Assembly: GCA_017620345.1 (NCBI GenBank)
Contig: JAFZQP010000081.1
Span: 1-17,635, forward strand
From: Lachnospiraceae bacterium
GTDB lineage: Bacteria; Bacillota_A; Clostridia; Lachnospirales; Lachnospiraceae
Reading direction: 5' to 3'
Length of the DNA: 17,635 bases
Shown: piece by piece, positions 8,663-16,186 of the stretch
Layout of the letters: every line of letters starts with the position of its first letter
How positions within the stretch are numbered: position 1 is the stretch's first letter
Notes under the pieces: model-generated
The model's database searches: none
Told to the model about the DNA's origin: nothing
Seen by the model: only the letters and a program-made list of their open reading frames with translations
Program-made: the position numbers and the translations under genes

Positions 8663-8671
8663 ATGCTAGAT
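8639..8671 (+). promoter_or_regulatory. Inverted repeat bracketing the mreB -10 element (possible operator)
   Basis: ATCTAGC (8639-8645) and its exact complement GCTAGAT (8665-8671) are separated by 19 bases. The left arm begins within the -35 and runs into the spacer. The right arm covers the predicted transcription start. Centre-to-centre distance is 26 bases, which places the arms two to three helical turns apart. The geometry fits a repressor dimer or tetramer blocking the promoter, but no regulator is known to me for this sequence. CTAG is rare in most bacterial DNA, which makes two copies in 33 bases notable. A chance repeat cannot be excluded. Confidence 0.4.
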
Positions 8672-8684
8672 ATTGTATGGGAAT

Positions 8685-8689
8685 GAGGG
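8685..8689 (+). promoter_or_regulatory. Ribosome binding site deciding the mreB TTG start
   Basis: GAGGG at 8685-8689 lies 7 bases before the TTG at 8697. This favours 8697 over the longer TTG at 8673, which has no Shine-Dalgarno sequence and would start only a few bases after the predicted transcript start. The protein from 8697 begins MAINAFGIDLGTYN, where MreB proteins normally begin. Confidence 0.6.
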
Positions 8690-8696
8690 CGTTGTT

Positions 8697-9707
8697 TTGG
8701 CAATTAATGCTTTCGGAATAGATCTGGGGACATATAACATTAAAATATATAACGGATTTACCGACAGGATCGTATCTCACAAGAACATGATCGCGATCCA
8801 GAACCGGAAGAATCTGTTCGCATACGGTGATGATGCTTTTACGATGTATGAGAAGGCACCCGATAATATAAAAGTGACTTTTCCGCTTACTTATGGTGTT
8901 ATCGCTGATATCAATCATATGCAGATACTCATCAGGAATTTCATCAATGATGAGATGGACGGCAATATCAGAAGTGCCGACTATTACATCTCTGTCCCCA
9001 CGGATATAACTGAAGTTGAAAAACGTGCGTTTGTTGATCTTGTCAAAGAATCGAATATAAGGGCACGTAATATCTATATAGTTGAAAAAGCTATCGCAGA
9101 CGGTATCGGTATGGATACTGAGATGCAGCGTTCGCAGGGCTTTCTTGTTGTTAACGTAGGATATGAGACTACCGAGATATCGATACTGAGTCTCGGCGGT
9201 ATTGTTCTGTCCAAACTCATCAAGATCGGCGGCAAGAAGTTTGATGAGTCGATAAGAAACATGATCCGTAAGGAATATAATCTTCTTATCGGAGCCAAGA
9301 CGGCTGAACAGACGAAGATAGATCTTCCCGATCTTGAAGCCGCCCAAAGAGACGCGGTTGTATACGGAAGGGACATCGTTACGGGGCTTCCCGTTGAAAG
9401 AACCATACCGACCATGCTCATAGAACGGGCTATGCACGAGCATTTTGAGACGATAATCGATAATGTAAGACTGATACTTGAAAGGACTCCGCCCGAACTC
9501 GGAGCGGATATATACAAGAAGGGGATCTTTCTTACAGGCGGAAGCGCCGGCATAGGAGACCTCCATGAGCTCATTTCAAAGAGCACCGGGCTTAATGTAT
9601 TGTTCTCACCTAACAAAGAGGGAAGCGTGGCCTACGGTCTGTCCCAGATAATCAAGAATGAGACTTTTCATTCTGTTGTTTATACGATGGAAGATTTTTC
9701 CGAGTAA
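8697..9707 (+). CDS. mreB: Rod shape-determining protein MreB (divergent)
   Basis: A 336-residue bacterial actin that forms membrane-associated filaments guiding the elongasome. The phosphate-1 loop GIDLGTYN is at residues 7-14; canonical MreB has IDLGTANT. PTDITEVEKRAF, LSLGGIVLSKLIKIGG, YNLLIGAKTAEQTKI and FLTGGSAGIGDL mark the family. It is divergent where nucleotide is bound: phosphate-2, normally DIGGGTTE, reads N153-VGYETTE, so the Asp equivalent to actin D154 is Asn and two glycines are Tyr-Glu. IEEPMAAAIG becomes VEKAIADGIG, keeping the first Glu. The adenosine-side GGG becomes GGS. Clostridial relatives, as I recall them, keep the Asp. The reading frame is intact, so this is not obviously a decayed gene. 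TTG start with GAGGG 7 bases upstream; mreC follows after 6 bases. Identity as MreB rather than another actin is supported by mreC, mreD, PBP2 and rodA downstream. Confidence 0.9.
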   Translation: MAINAFGIDLGTYNIKIYNGFTDRIVSHKNMIAIQNRKNLFAYGDDAFTMYEKAPDNIKVTFPLTYGVIADINHMQILIRNFINDEMDGNIRSADYYISVPTDITEVEKRAFVDLVKESNIRARNIYIVEKAIADGIGMDTEMQRSQGFLVVNVGYETTEISILSLGGIVLSKLIKIGGKKFDESIRNMIRKEYNLLIGAKTAEQTKIDLPDLEAAQRDAVVYGRDIVTGLPVERTIPTMLIERAMHEHFETIIDNVRLILERTPPELGADIYKKGIFLTGGSAGIGDLHELISKSTGLNVLFSPNKEGSVAYGLSQIIKNETFHSVVYTMEDFSE

Positions 9708-9713
9708 GCAGTA

Positions 9714-10577
9714 ATGGCACGTAAGAGATCTAACAGGAACAAACTCAATATACCGAGTAAGTACATTTTACTGGCACTGTCTGTTTTATGCGTTATCATG
9801 ATGGTGCTTTCTTATGCTACGGATATCATGGACGGCCCGCCGCAGGCTATCGCGGGATATACGGTCATTCCGTTCCAGAAAGCGATATCATATGCGGGAA
9901 GCTGGCTGTTCGGAAGATCGGAATCTTTAAAGGAACTGGAAACACTTCGGGAAGAGAACGAAGAACTGAAACAGTCGGTAAAAGAACTTACGATCAGGAT
10001 AAACGACCTTACAACCGACAAATACGAACTTGCCCAGCTGCGACAGCTCCTTGCTCTTGATGAAAGATACAGTGATTATCCTACTGTAGGGGCAAGGGTA
10101 ATAGGGAAAGATGCCGGTAACTGGTATTCGACGTTCCTGATCGATAAGGGAAGCAACGACGGGATAAAGGTTAACATGAATGTCATGGCCGGAGCAGGAC
10201 TTGTAGGTATAGTCACGTCGGTAGGTCCCAACTGGGCAACCGTCAGATCGATAATCGATGACGATTCAAACATCAGTGCAATGGTACTTAATACGTCCGA
10301 TACCATGATCGTATCGGGTGGTCTTGAAATGTATTCAAACGGTACGATCAGATTTTCAGATCTGCAGGATGAAGATAACGAGGTATCCCCGGGTGACCAG
10401 ATAGTCACGAGTCAGATAAGCAATAAATATCTTCCGGGTATTTCCATCGGTTATATCAAAGAGATAAGTGATGATTCCAACAATCTGACGAAATCCGGAT
10501 ATATCACTCCCGTAGTTGATTTTGAGCATCTGGATATCGTTCTTGTCGTGACACAGATGAAACAGACAAAGGAATGA
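9714..10577 (+). CDS. mreC: Rod shape-determining protein MreC
   Basis: A 287-residue bitopic membrane scaffold that, in the known system, binds and activates PBP2 outside the membrane. A basic N-terminus (MARKRSNRNK) precedes one membrane helix at about residues 17-36. A heptad-rich coiled coil follows at about 69-118 (ESLKELETLREENEELKQ). The extracellular double beta-barrel domain includes RVIGKDAGNWYSTFLIDKG, the most conserved MreC stretch, with a glycine-rich GAGLVGIV after it. Length and layout are normal. It starts 6 bases after the mreB stop without a strong Shine-Dalgarno sequence, suggesting coupling. A single base separates it from mreD. Confidence 0.95.
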   Translation: MARKRSNRNKLNIPSKYILLALSVLCVIMMVLSYATDIMDGPPQAIAGYTVIPFQKAISYAGSWLFGRSESLKELETLREENEELKQSVKELTIRINDLTTDKYELAQLRQLLALDERYSDYPTVGARVIGKDAGNWYSTFLIDKGSNDGIKVNMNVMAGAGLVGIVTSVGPNWATVRSIIDDDSNISAMVLNTSDTMIVSGGLEMYSNGTIRFSDLQDEDNEVSPGDQIVTSQISNKYLPGISIGYIKEISDDSNNLTKSGYITPVVDFEHLDIVLVVTQMKQTKE

Positions 10578-10578
10578 T

Positions 10579-11085
10579 ATGTACAGAAAGATAACAATGC
10601 TTTTTCTCATACTTATCGCATATCTTCTGCAGAGCACAATGATAAGGATACTGCCGATGGGCGGTGTTGCGCCTAATTTCCTCATCATACTGACATCGTG
10701 CTTCGGTTTCATGCGCGGAAAAAAAGAGGGATTGTTCATCGGTTTTGTTTCCGGACTCATCATGGATGTCCTGTTTGGAAACATAATCGGTTTTTATGCG
10801 CTTGTATATATGCTGATCGGGTATCTGAACGGATTCTTTGCGAGTATTTTCTATCCGGAAGATATCAAACTTCCCATGGTACTGATCACGAGCAGTGAGC
10901 TCGCATATTGTTTTATGGTCTATTTCTTCAGATTCCTGATCCAGGGGAAGATAAGATTCGGATATTATTTTCTGCATATAATACTGCCCGAGATAGTATA
11001 TACGGTATTTGTTACGATCATAATATATAAGATCATTCTGAATATAAATGAATGGCTCGAAGACAGAGAAAGAAGGAACGCCTGA
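10579..11085 (+). CDS. mreD: Rod shape-determining protein MreD
   Basis: A 168-residue, very hydrophobic protein with about five predicted membrane helices. It contains PNFLIILTSCFGFMRGKKEG and GFVSGLIMDVLFG, the typical MreD signature of P-x-x-L followed by a GxxxGLxxDxxFG motif. It is an inner-membrane component of the elongasome partnering MreC. Sequence conservation in this family is low, so the call rests on these motifs, the length and the position between mreC and PBP2. Start is one base after the mreC stop; its own TGA directly abuts the TTG of the PBP2 gene. Confidence 0.92.
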   Translation: MYRKITMLFLILIAYLLQSTMIRILPMGGVAPNFLIILTSCFGFMRGKKEGLFIGFVSGLIMDVLFGNIIGFYALVYMLIGYLNGFFASIFYPEDIKLPMVLITSSELAYCFMVYFFRFLIQGKIRFGYYFLHIILPEIVYTVFVTIIIYKIILNINEWLEDRERRNA

Positions 11086-13956
11086 TTGTTTTCCGACTTT
11101 AAGGAATGGCTTAAAGAGGCCATATTTAACAGGTTCACGATCCTGTTTGTCATTTATATAGTTCTCATTGTCGTTCTTGTGCAACGTCTGTTTGTGATGC
11201 AGATAATCAACGGCCAGGATTATCTGAACAATTTCAAGCTTACGATCAAGAAGGAAACAACGTTAAAGAGCACACGCGGAAATATATACGACAGAAACGG
11301 CAAACTCCTTGCTTATAACAAACTTGCCTACTCGGTCACGATAGAAGACAATTTTGAATCGGGAAAGAACAAGAATGCGCTGATCAACGATTCCATAGCA
11401 AGAGCGATCAAGATCGTTGAAGACTGCGGAAATACCGTATCCAATGATTTTAACATCATAATAAACGATGACGGACAGTACGAATTCGCCATTACCGGAA
11501 CCAAACTTGTCAGATTTCTTGCAGACATATATGGTCACAAGTCAATGGACGATCTGACAACGAGTGAACGTAATTCGACTCCGGATGATGTTATAAAGTA
11601 TCTTGCGGATTCCAAAAAATACGGTATAGGACATACGGTCATAGACGCAAAAGGAGACAGTGAATTTGTACCTCTTGAAGGATATTCAAAAGAAGAAGTC
11701 CTCAAGATAATGACAGTCAGATATCAGCTTGCCATGAACAGTTATCAGAAATATCTGTCTACCGTTATCGCTGATGATGTCAATGATGAGGCGGTTGCTG
11801 CCATAAAAGAGAACTCCGATATACTGCAGGGTGTCGGGATAGAAGTAAATACACTTCGCCGGTATAACGATCCGGTATACTTTGCTCATATAATAGGCTA
11901 CACAGGTAATGCCTCACCCGATGATCTGGCAGAACTATCATCTTCCGAGCATGACTACAACGGTGCCGATATGGTCGGTAAATCCGGTATCGAAAAGTCG
12001 ATGGAAGAGTATCTGCAGGGGACAAAAGGCAAAGATGCGATGTACGTTGACAACATGGGAAAGATCATCGAATCCCTCTATCATGTTGATCCAAAAGCCG
12101 GAAATGATGTGTATCTGTCGATCGATGCGGACCTTCAGAAGGCGGTTTACAATATGCTCGAGCAGAAGCTTGCCGGCATACTTGTATCAAAGATCGTAAA
12201 CATGAAAACGTACAACAATGATGTTGTAAAATCATCCCTTATGATGATCCCGATAGATGATGTTTATTATGCCCTGATCAACAATAACGTCATTGACACG
12301 GAACATATGAGCGATAAAAATGCCGCATCATACGAAAAACAGGTTCATGAGGCTTTTCTTGTGAAGCAGGCGTCCGTCATGGAAAGACTCAGAAGTGAGC
12401 TTATGACCGACAAGACTCCCTACCGTGAACTGCCCGATGAACTGAAAGTATATGAAAGTTACATAGTTACCAGGCTGATGTCACAGTCTACAGGCGTTCT
12501 TGTATCGGATCTTATCGACCGCGATGACGAGACATTCATCAACTGGACAACGAATGAGACCATAAGTCTTAATGAATACCTGCATTACTGCCTTGCAAGC
12601 AACTGGATGGATGTGACAAAGTTCCATCTGGACAGTCAGTATTCCGATTCCGAGGAAGTATATACGCAGCTCGTTGACTATATAATAAACGATCTGTCTT
12701 CCAACAGCGGATTTGCGAAGAAGATGTTCAAATACATGATCGCTGATGATGATATATCCGGAAGACAGTTGTGTATGATACTGTATGAGCAGAAGGTGAT
12801 CCACGGCACTGCCGCCGAAAAAGCCATGCTCGAGTCGGGCGCAAAGACGCCGTATGATTTTATCATTAACAAGATATCAAATCTTGAACTGACTCCTGCC
12901 ATGCTTGCGCTGGATCCGTGCTCGGGTTCATGTGTAGTGGCCAATACAAAAGGCGAGCTTCTTGCTCTTGTCACATACCCGGGATATGACAATAACAGGT
13001 TTGCCAATTCGATCGAGTCCGAATACTATGCAAAGCTTCTGGCCGATCTGGCAAGCCCTCTTTATAACAACGCAACCCAGCAGATGACCGCACCGGGTTC
13101 TACGTTCAAGCCATGCTCCGCTGCTTGTGCATTGGAGGAAGGTATCGTAAACTTAGGTGAGACAATAAGATGCGAAGGTGTTTTTGAATACTTTGATGTT
13201 GAAAAACTGTGCTGGGTATATCCCGGCGGACACGGAGCTCTTGATGTGGCAGGTGCCATAGGTAATTCCTGTAATGTTTTTTTCTATGAGGTCGGTTACA
13301 GGCTTGCGACAAACGGACACACAAGCAATTATGATGAGGAACACGGTCTTGCGGTACTGAAGAAATACGCTGATCTGTTCGGACTCACATCAAAGACCGG
13401 GATAGAGATGGAAGAGAACACCCCCAAGTTTTCCGATGAGCTGCCGGTCGATTCGGCTATCGGACAGGGATCGCATAACTATACGACCGTTGGCTTGTCA
13501 AGATATGTTACGACGATCGCGACGCGCGGTACATGTTATAAATACACGCTTATCAACAGGATCGTTAACAACGAGGGGAATATCATCAGATCAGGGTCTC
13601 CGGAGATACAGAACAGCGTTGTATTTGCCGACAGTACATGGGGGCAGATCTACAGCGGAATGAGACATGTGGTGCAGACTGCCGCTGCTTTTAAAGGATT
13701 CGAGATCGCCGCTGCCGGCAAGACCGGAACGGCACAGACAAGTAAATCAAGGACAAATCATGCTGTATTTATAGGGTTTGCTCCGTATGATGATCCCGAG
13801 GTAACGATAGCAACGCGTATTGCGTACGGATATACTTCGGCAAATGCCGCACAATTTTCTCGGGATGTGCTGAGCTATTATTTCAAACTTGAAGGATCCG
13901 AAGAACTTATTAACGGTGTTGCCGATGAGGCGACAAACGAGATCATAGATGATTAA
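11086..13956 (+). CDS. mrdA: Penicillin-binding protein 2, elongation-specific D,D-transpeptidase, with large insertion
   Basis: A 956-residue class B PBP that crosslinks peptidoglycan during elongation with RodA. One membrane anchor lies at about residues 17-36. RGNIYDRNG at 64-72 opens the dimerization/pedestal region. The transpeptidase is complete: S672-T-F-K675 (catalytic serine), S728-C-N730 and K879-T-G881. It is much longer than the usual 600-700 residues. Between IDADLQKAV (346-354), normally followed within about 30 residues by the VVMDP..GEVLALVSYP strand, and its match ALDPCSGSC...LLALVTYPGYD (from about 608), there is an acidic, probably helical insert near residues 364-602. The TTG start has GAAGGA about 8-9 bases upstream and is required to include the membrane helix. 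mreD ends on the preceding base; minC follows after 23 bases. Confidence 0.95.
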   Translation: MFSDFKEWLKEAIFNRFTILFVIYIVLIVVLVQRLFVMQIINGQDYLNNFKLTIKKETTLKSTRGNIYDRNGKLLAYNKLAYSVTIEDNFESGKNKNALINDSIARAIKIVEDCGNTVSNDFNIIINDDGQYEFAITGTKLVRFLADIYGHKSMDDLTTSERNSTPDDVIKYLADSKKYGIGHTVIDAKGDSEFVPLEGYSKEEVLKIMTVRYQLAMNSYQKYLSTVIADDVNDEAVAAIKENSDILQGVGIEVNTLRRYNDPVYFAHIIGYTGNASPDDLAELSSSEHDYNGADMVGKSGIEKSMEEYLQGTKGKDAMYVDNMGKIIESLYHVDPKAGNDVYLSIDADLQKAVYNMLEQKLAGILVSKIVNMKTYNNDVVKSSLMMIPIDDVYYALINNNVIDTEHMSDKNAASYEKQVHEAFLVKQASVMERLRSELMTDKTPYRELPDELKVYESYIVTRLMSQSTGVLVSDLIDRDDETFINWTTNETISLNEYLHYCLASNWMDVTKFHLDSQYSDSEEVYTQLVDYIINDLSSNSGFAKKMFKYMIADDDISGRQLCMILYEQKVIHGTAAEKAMLESGAKTPYDFIINKISNLELTPAMLALDPCSGSCVVANTKGELLALVTYPGYDNNRFANSIESEYYAKLLADLASPLYNNATQQMTAPGSTFKPCSAACALEEGIVNLGETIRCEGVFEYFDVEKLCWVYPGGHGALDVAGAIGNSCNVFFYEVGYRLATNGHTSNYDEEHGLAVLKKYADLFGLTSKTGIEMEENTPKFSDELPVDSAIGQGSHNYTTVGLSRYVTTIATRGTCYKYTLINRIVNNEGNIIRSGSPEIQNSVVFADSTWGQIYSGMRHVVQTAAAFKGFEIAAAGKTGTAQTSKSRTNHAVFIGFAPYDDPEVTIATRIAYGYTSANAAQFSRDVLSYYFKLEGSEELINGVADEATNEIIDD

Positions 13957-13979
13957 CGGATAAAAAAGGTGGTGTTTGG

Positions 13980-14654
13980 ATGAGACCTGCTGTTACTATC
14001 AAGAGTTTTCCCAACGGATTGAAACTGATACTTGATCCGGATATCCCGTTTGAGGAGCTGTATGTGGCTTTTGCACAGAAGCTTATCGAATCGGAACGTT
14101 TCCTGGGAGATGCGAAACTGGTCATCAACTTCGACGGGAGGAAACTTTCGGAACTTGAGGAACGTGCACTTATAGAAGCATTTTCCGAATATACGCATGT
14201 TACCGTACTGTGCGTGATGGAACGTGACGAGAAGAAGAATGAAGTATTTCTCCAGGCCGCAAACGCATTTTCACCGAGCGGAAAAGTCGAAAACACCTCG
14301 GTATATAAAGGAACGCTTCATGCAGGACAAAACCTTGAAACCGAAGGAAGTATGGTAGTACTCGGAGATGTGAATCCCGGTGCCAGCGTATCAGCAGTCG
14401 GAAGCGTAGTGATCCTTGGAACGGTCTATGGTGATATACATGCAGGGATAAAAGGAGATGAGGGAGCTTTTGCCGCAGCGCTTGATATCAAGACAGAATC
14501 GATATCGGTGGCTGGGCAGGAGTGTACGATGTTTACCAAGAGCGCCGGATTTTTAAGAAGACTTGCCGGAGCCAAGATAATATATATCAGTCCCGAGGAC
14601 GGGATAGTCTGCGATGACATAAGCAAGGAGTTCCTGGCGGATATCCCTTTCTAG
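13980..14654 (+). CDS. minC: Septum site-determining protein MinC (variant MinD-contact motif)
   Basis: A 224-residue division inhibitor homologue. The N-terminal domain (about 1-95) is the FtsZ-antagonizing fold of the family. The C-terminal right-handed beta-helix starts near residue 104 with VYKGTL and continues with VVLGDVNPGA, VVILGTVYGDIHAG, all MinC hallmarks. The motif that follows VYKGTL, normally RSGQ and needed for binding MinD in E. coli, reads H114-A-G-Q117. minD and minE, which normally follow minC in clostridial mre-min clusters, are missing: the next gene is rodA 9 bases on. The protein ends with an additional stretch of about 40 residues beyond the helix (TKSAGFLRRLAGAKIIYISP onward). 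Start supported by AAGGTGG at 13966-13972. Membrane recruitment without MinD is unexplained unless minD lies elsewhere. Confidence 0.93.
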   Translation: MRPAVTIKSFPNGLKLILDPDIPFEELYVAFAQKLIESERFLGDAKLVINFDGRKLSELEERALIEAFSEYTHVTVLCVMERDEKKNEVFLQAANAFSPSGKVENTSVYKGTLHAGQNLETEGSMVVLGDVNPGASVSAVGSVVILGTVYGDIHAGIKGDEGAFAAALDIKTESISVAGQECTMFTKSAGFLRRLAGAKIIYISPEDGIVCDDISKEFLADIPF

Positions 14655-14663
14655 GAGATACAT

Positions 14664-15791
14664 ATGTTTGAGAATTACAATTTCAGAAAATATGATTTTC
14701 TCCTCGTTCTGCTGTGCACGGCGATCACATCTGCAGGTATAATATTCATCAAGAGTGCGGATGAATCATATGTGCGCCATCAGCAGGAAGGATTCGTGAT
14801 GGGCTTTATACTGATGATCATCATTTCGTTCATCAGTTATAACTTTGTGATCAGATTTTACTGGGTCATATATGCATTCAGCATAGCTCTTCTTGTTGCG
14901 GTCAGACTGTTCGGGGATTCCGGCGGCGGTGCCCAGAGATGGTTTGAAGTAGGAGGGATAAGGTTTCAGCCGTCTGAGCTGGTCAAGATATTATTGATTT
15001 TATTCTATGCCGCGTTTATTATGAAGCATAAGGAAAACATCAATACGGTACGCATCATTCTTGCCTGCGTTATATTGATACTTCCGCCGATGGTGCTGAT
15101 ATTCAAGCAGCCCGATCTGTCGACAACGATAATGATCGTTGCGATATTCTGCGTTGTGATGTTCATAGGAGGCATCAGCTGGAAGGTGATCGGAGGCGCC
15201 ATACTTGTCGCCGTTCCGTCGTTTGTTCTTGCCCTTCGTTATCTGATGCGTGATGATGTCCATATAATCAAAGATTATCATAAAGGCAGGATACTGGCAT
15301 GGTTGTATCCCGATGAATATGCGATAACCGAGGCTTATCAGACATTAAATGCGATGACCGCAATAGGAAGCGGGCAGTTGTCGGGAAAAGGCATAAACAA
15401 TAACGTGGTTGCATCGGTCAAGAACGGTAACTTCATCTCTGCCGCTCATACGGATTTCATATTTGCGGTCATCGGCGAAGAGACCGGATTTATCGGATGC
15501 TGTGTCGTGATAGGACTTCTGTTTATGATCTCGATATGCTGCATACTGATCGCAAGGCGCGCCAAGGATGTCGGCGGTCAGATAATAGCGGGAGGAATGG
15601 CCGGTCTTATCGGTATTCAGACTTTTATCAATATCGGTGTTGTTACCGGGCTTCTGCCCAACACGGGGCTTACGCTTCCTTTTGTTAGTTACGGACTTAC
15701 GAGTCTTGTCAGCCTGTTCATTGGAATAGGTTTTGTACTGAATGTTAAGCTTCAGTCACCCGCAAGTGAATACTTTGAAGGAGAATTCTGA
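14664..15791 (+). CDS. rodA: SEDS peptidoglycan glycosyltransferase RodA
   Basis: A 375-residue polytopic membrane protein that polymerizes lipid II into glycan strands together with PBP2. There are about ten membrane helices. WFEVGGIRFQPSELVKI (about 93-109) and FKQPDLSTTIMI are SEDS-family signatures. HTDFIFAVIGEETGFIG contains D264, matching the catalytic aspartate in extracellular loop 4 (E. coli RodA D262). GLLPNTGLTLPFVSYGLTSL near the C-terminus completes the family pattern. RodA rather than FtsW is favoured by the mreBCD-PBP2 context. The ATG has TAGGAG 6-7 bases upstream, overlapping the minC stop. Its stop overlaps the mgsA start by one base (TGATG). Confidence 0.95.
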   Translation: MFENYNFRKYDFLLVLLCTAITSAGIIFIKSADESYVRHQQEGFVMGFILMIIISFISYNFVIRFYWVIYAFSIALLVAVRLFGDSGGGAQRWFEVGGIRFQPSELVKILLILFYAAFIMKHKENINTVRIILACVILILPPMVLIFKQPDLSTTIMIVAIFCVVMFIGGISWKVIGGAILVAVPSFVLALRYLMRDDVHIIKDYHKGRILAWLYPDEYAITEAYQTLNAMTAIGSGQLSGKGINNNVVASVKNGNFISAAHTDFIFAVIGEETGFIGCCVVIGLLFMISICCILIARRAKDVGGQIIAGGMAGLIGIQTFINIGVVTGLLPNTGLTLPFVSYGLTSLVSLFIGIGFVLNVKLQSPASEYFEGEF

Positions 15792-16186
15792 TGAATATCG
15801 GACTTATTGCACATGAATCAAAGAGAAAACTGATGCAGAACTTCTGTATTGCCTACAGACTTTCTCTCAGTAAGCACAGCCTGTTTGCAACGGGAACGAC
15901 CGGCAGGCTTATAGAAGAGGTGACTAATCTTTCCGTACACAAGTATCTTGCCGGAAATCTTGGCGGAGAGCAGCAGATCGGGGCCAAGATCGAACATAAT
16001 GAGATCGATCTGATGATCTTTCTGCGTGATCCCCTGGCTCCGGATCTTCACAAGCCGGATATCAATTACATCGTAAAACTCTGCGATATGCACAATATCC
16101 CGCTTGCTACAAATCTTGCTACGGCGGAACTGCTCATCAAATCACTTGACAGAGGAGATATGGAGTGGCGTGAGATGTACAAGTAG
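15791..16186 (+). CDS. mgsA: Methylglyoxal synthase MgsA (active-site variant)
   Basis: A 131-residue enzyme family that converts dihydroxyacetone phosphate to methylglyoxal plus phosphate, the bypass used when phosphate is short. Family signatures are IAHESK (H8 = E. coli H19), FATGTTG, GGEQQIGA, IFLRDPL (D80 = D91), LHKPD (H87 = H98, D90 = D101) and DMHNIPLATNLATAE. Two acidic residues are changed: the catalytic D71 of GGDQQ is E60, and D20 next to the conserved histidine is E9. The GP of SGP is GN. Both changes are read directly from the codons (GAG, GAA). Activity may be altered or retained. The gene overlaps rodA by one base and the next gene by 17 bases. mgsA after minE/rodA is a common clostridial arrangement. 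Confidence 0.93.
   Translation: MNIGLIAHESKRKLMQNFCIAYRLSLSKHSLFATGTTGRLIEEVTNLSVHKYLAGNLGGEQQIGAKIEHNEIDLMIFLRDPLAPDLHKPDINYIVKLCDMHNIPLATNLATAELLIKSLDRGDMEWREMYK

Noticed and set aside
8677..8721. A 14-codon ORF (ATG at 8677 to TAG) overlapping the mreB start, as a possible leader peptide
   Set aside because: No Shine-Dalgarno sequence before it, its ATG would lie only about 8 bases from the predicted transcript start, and its sequence is the overlap with the mreB ribosome site and first codons.
8244..9566. A 440-codon minus-strand open frame across the PLP-enzyme/mreB region
   Set aside because: It runs antisense to two clear conserved genes and the intervening promoter, its product resembles no family, and it is rich in residues expected from antisense reading of this codon usage.
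16104..16169. Upstream ATG extension of the carboxypeptidase
   Set aside because: It would overlap mgsA by more than 80 bases, lacks a ribosome site, and puts 22 residues before an otherwise perfect lipoprotein signal peptide.
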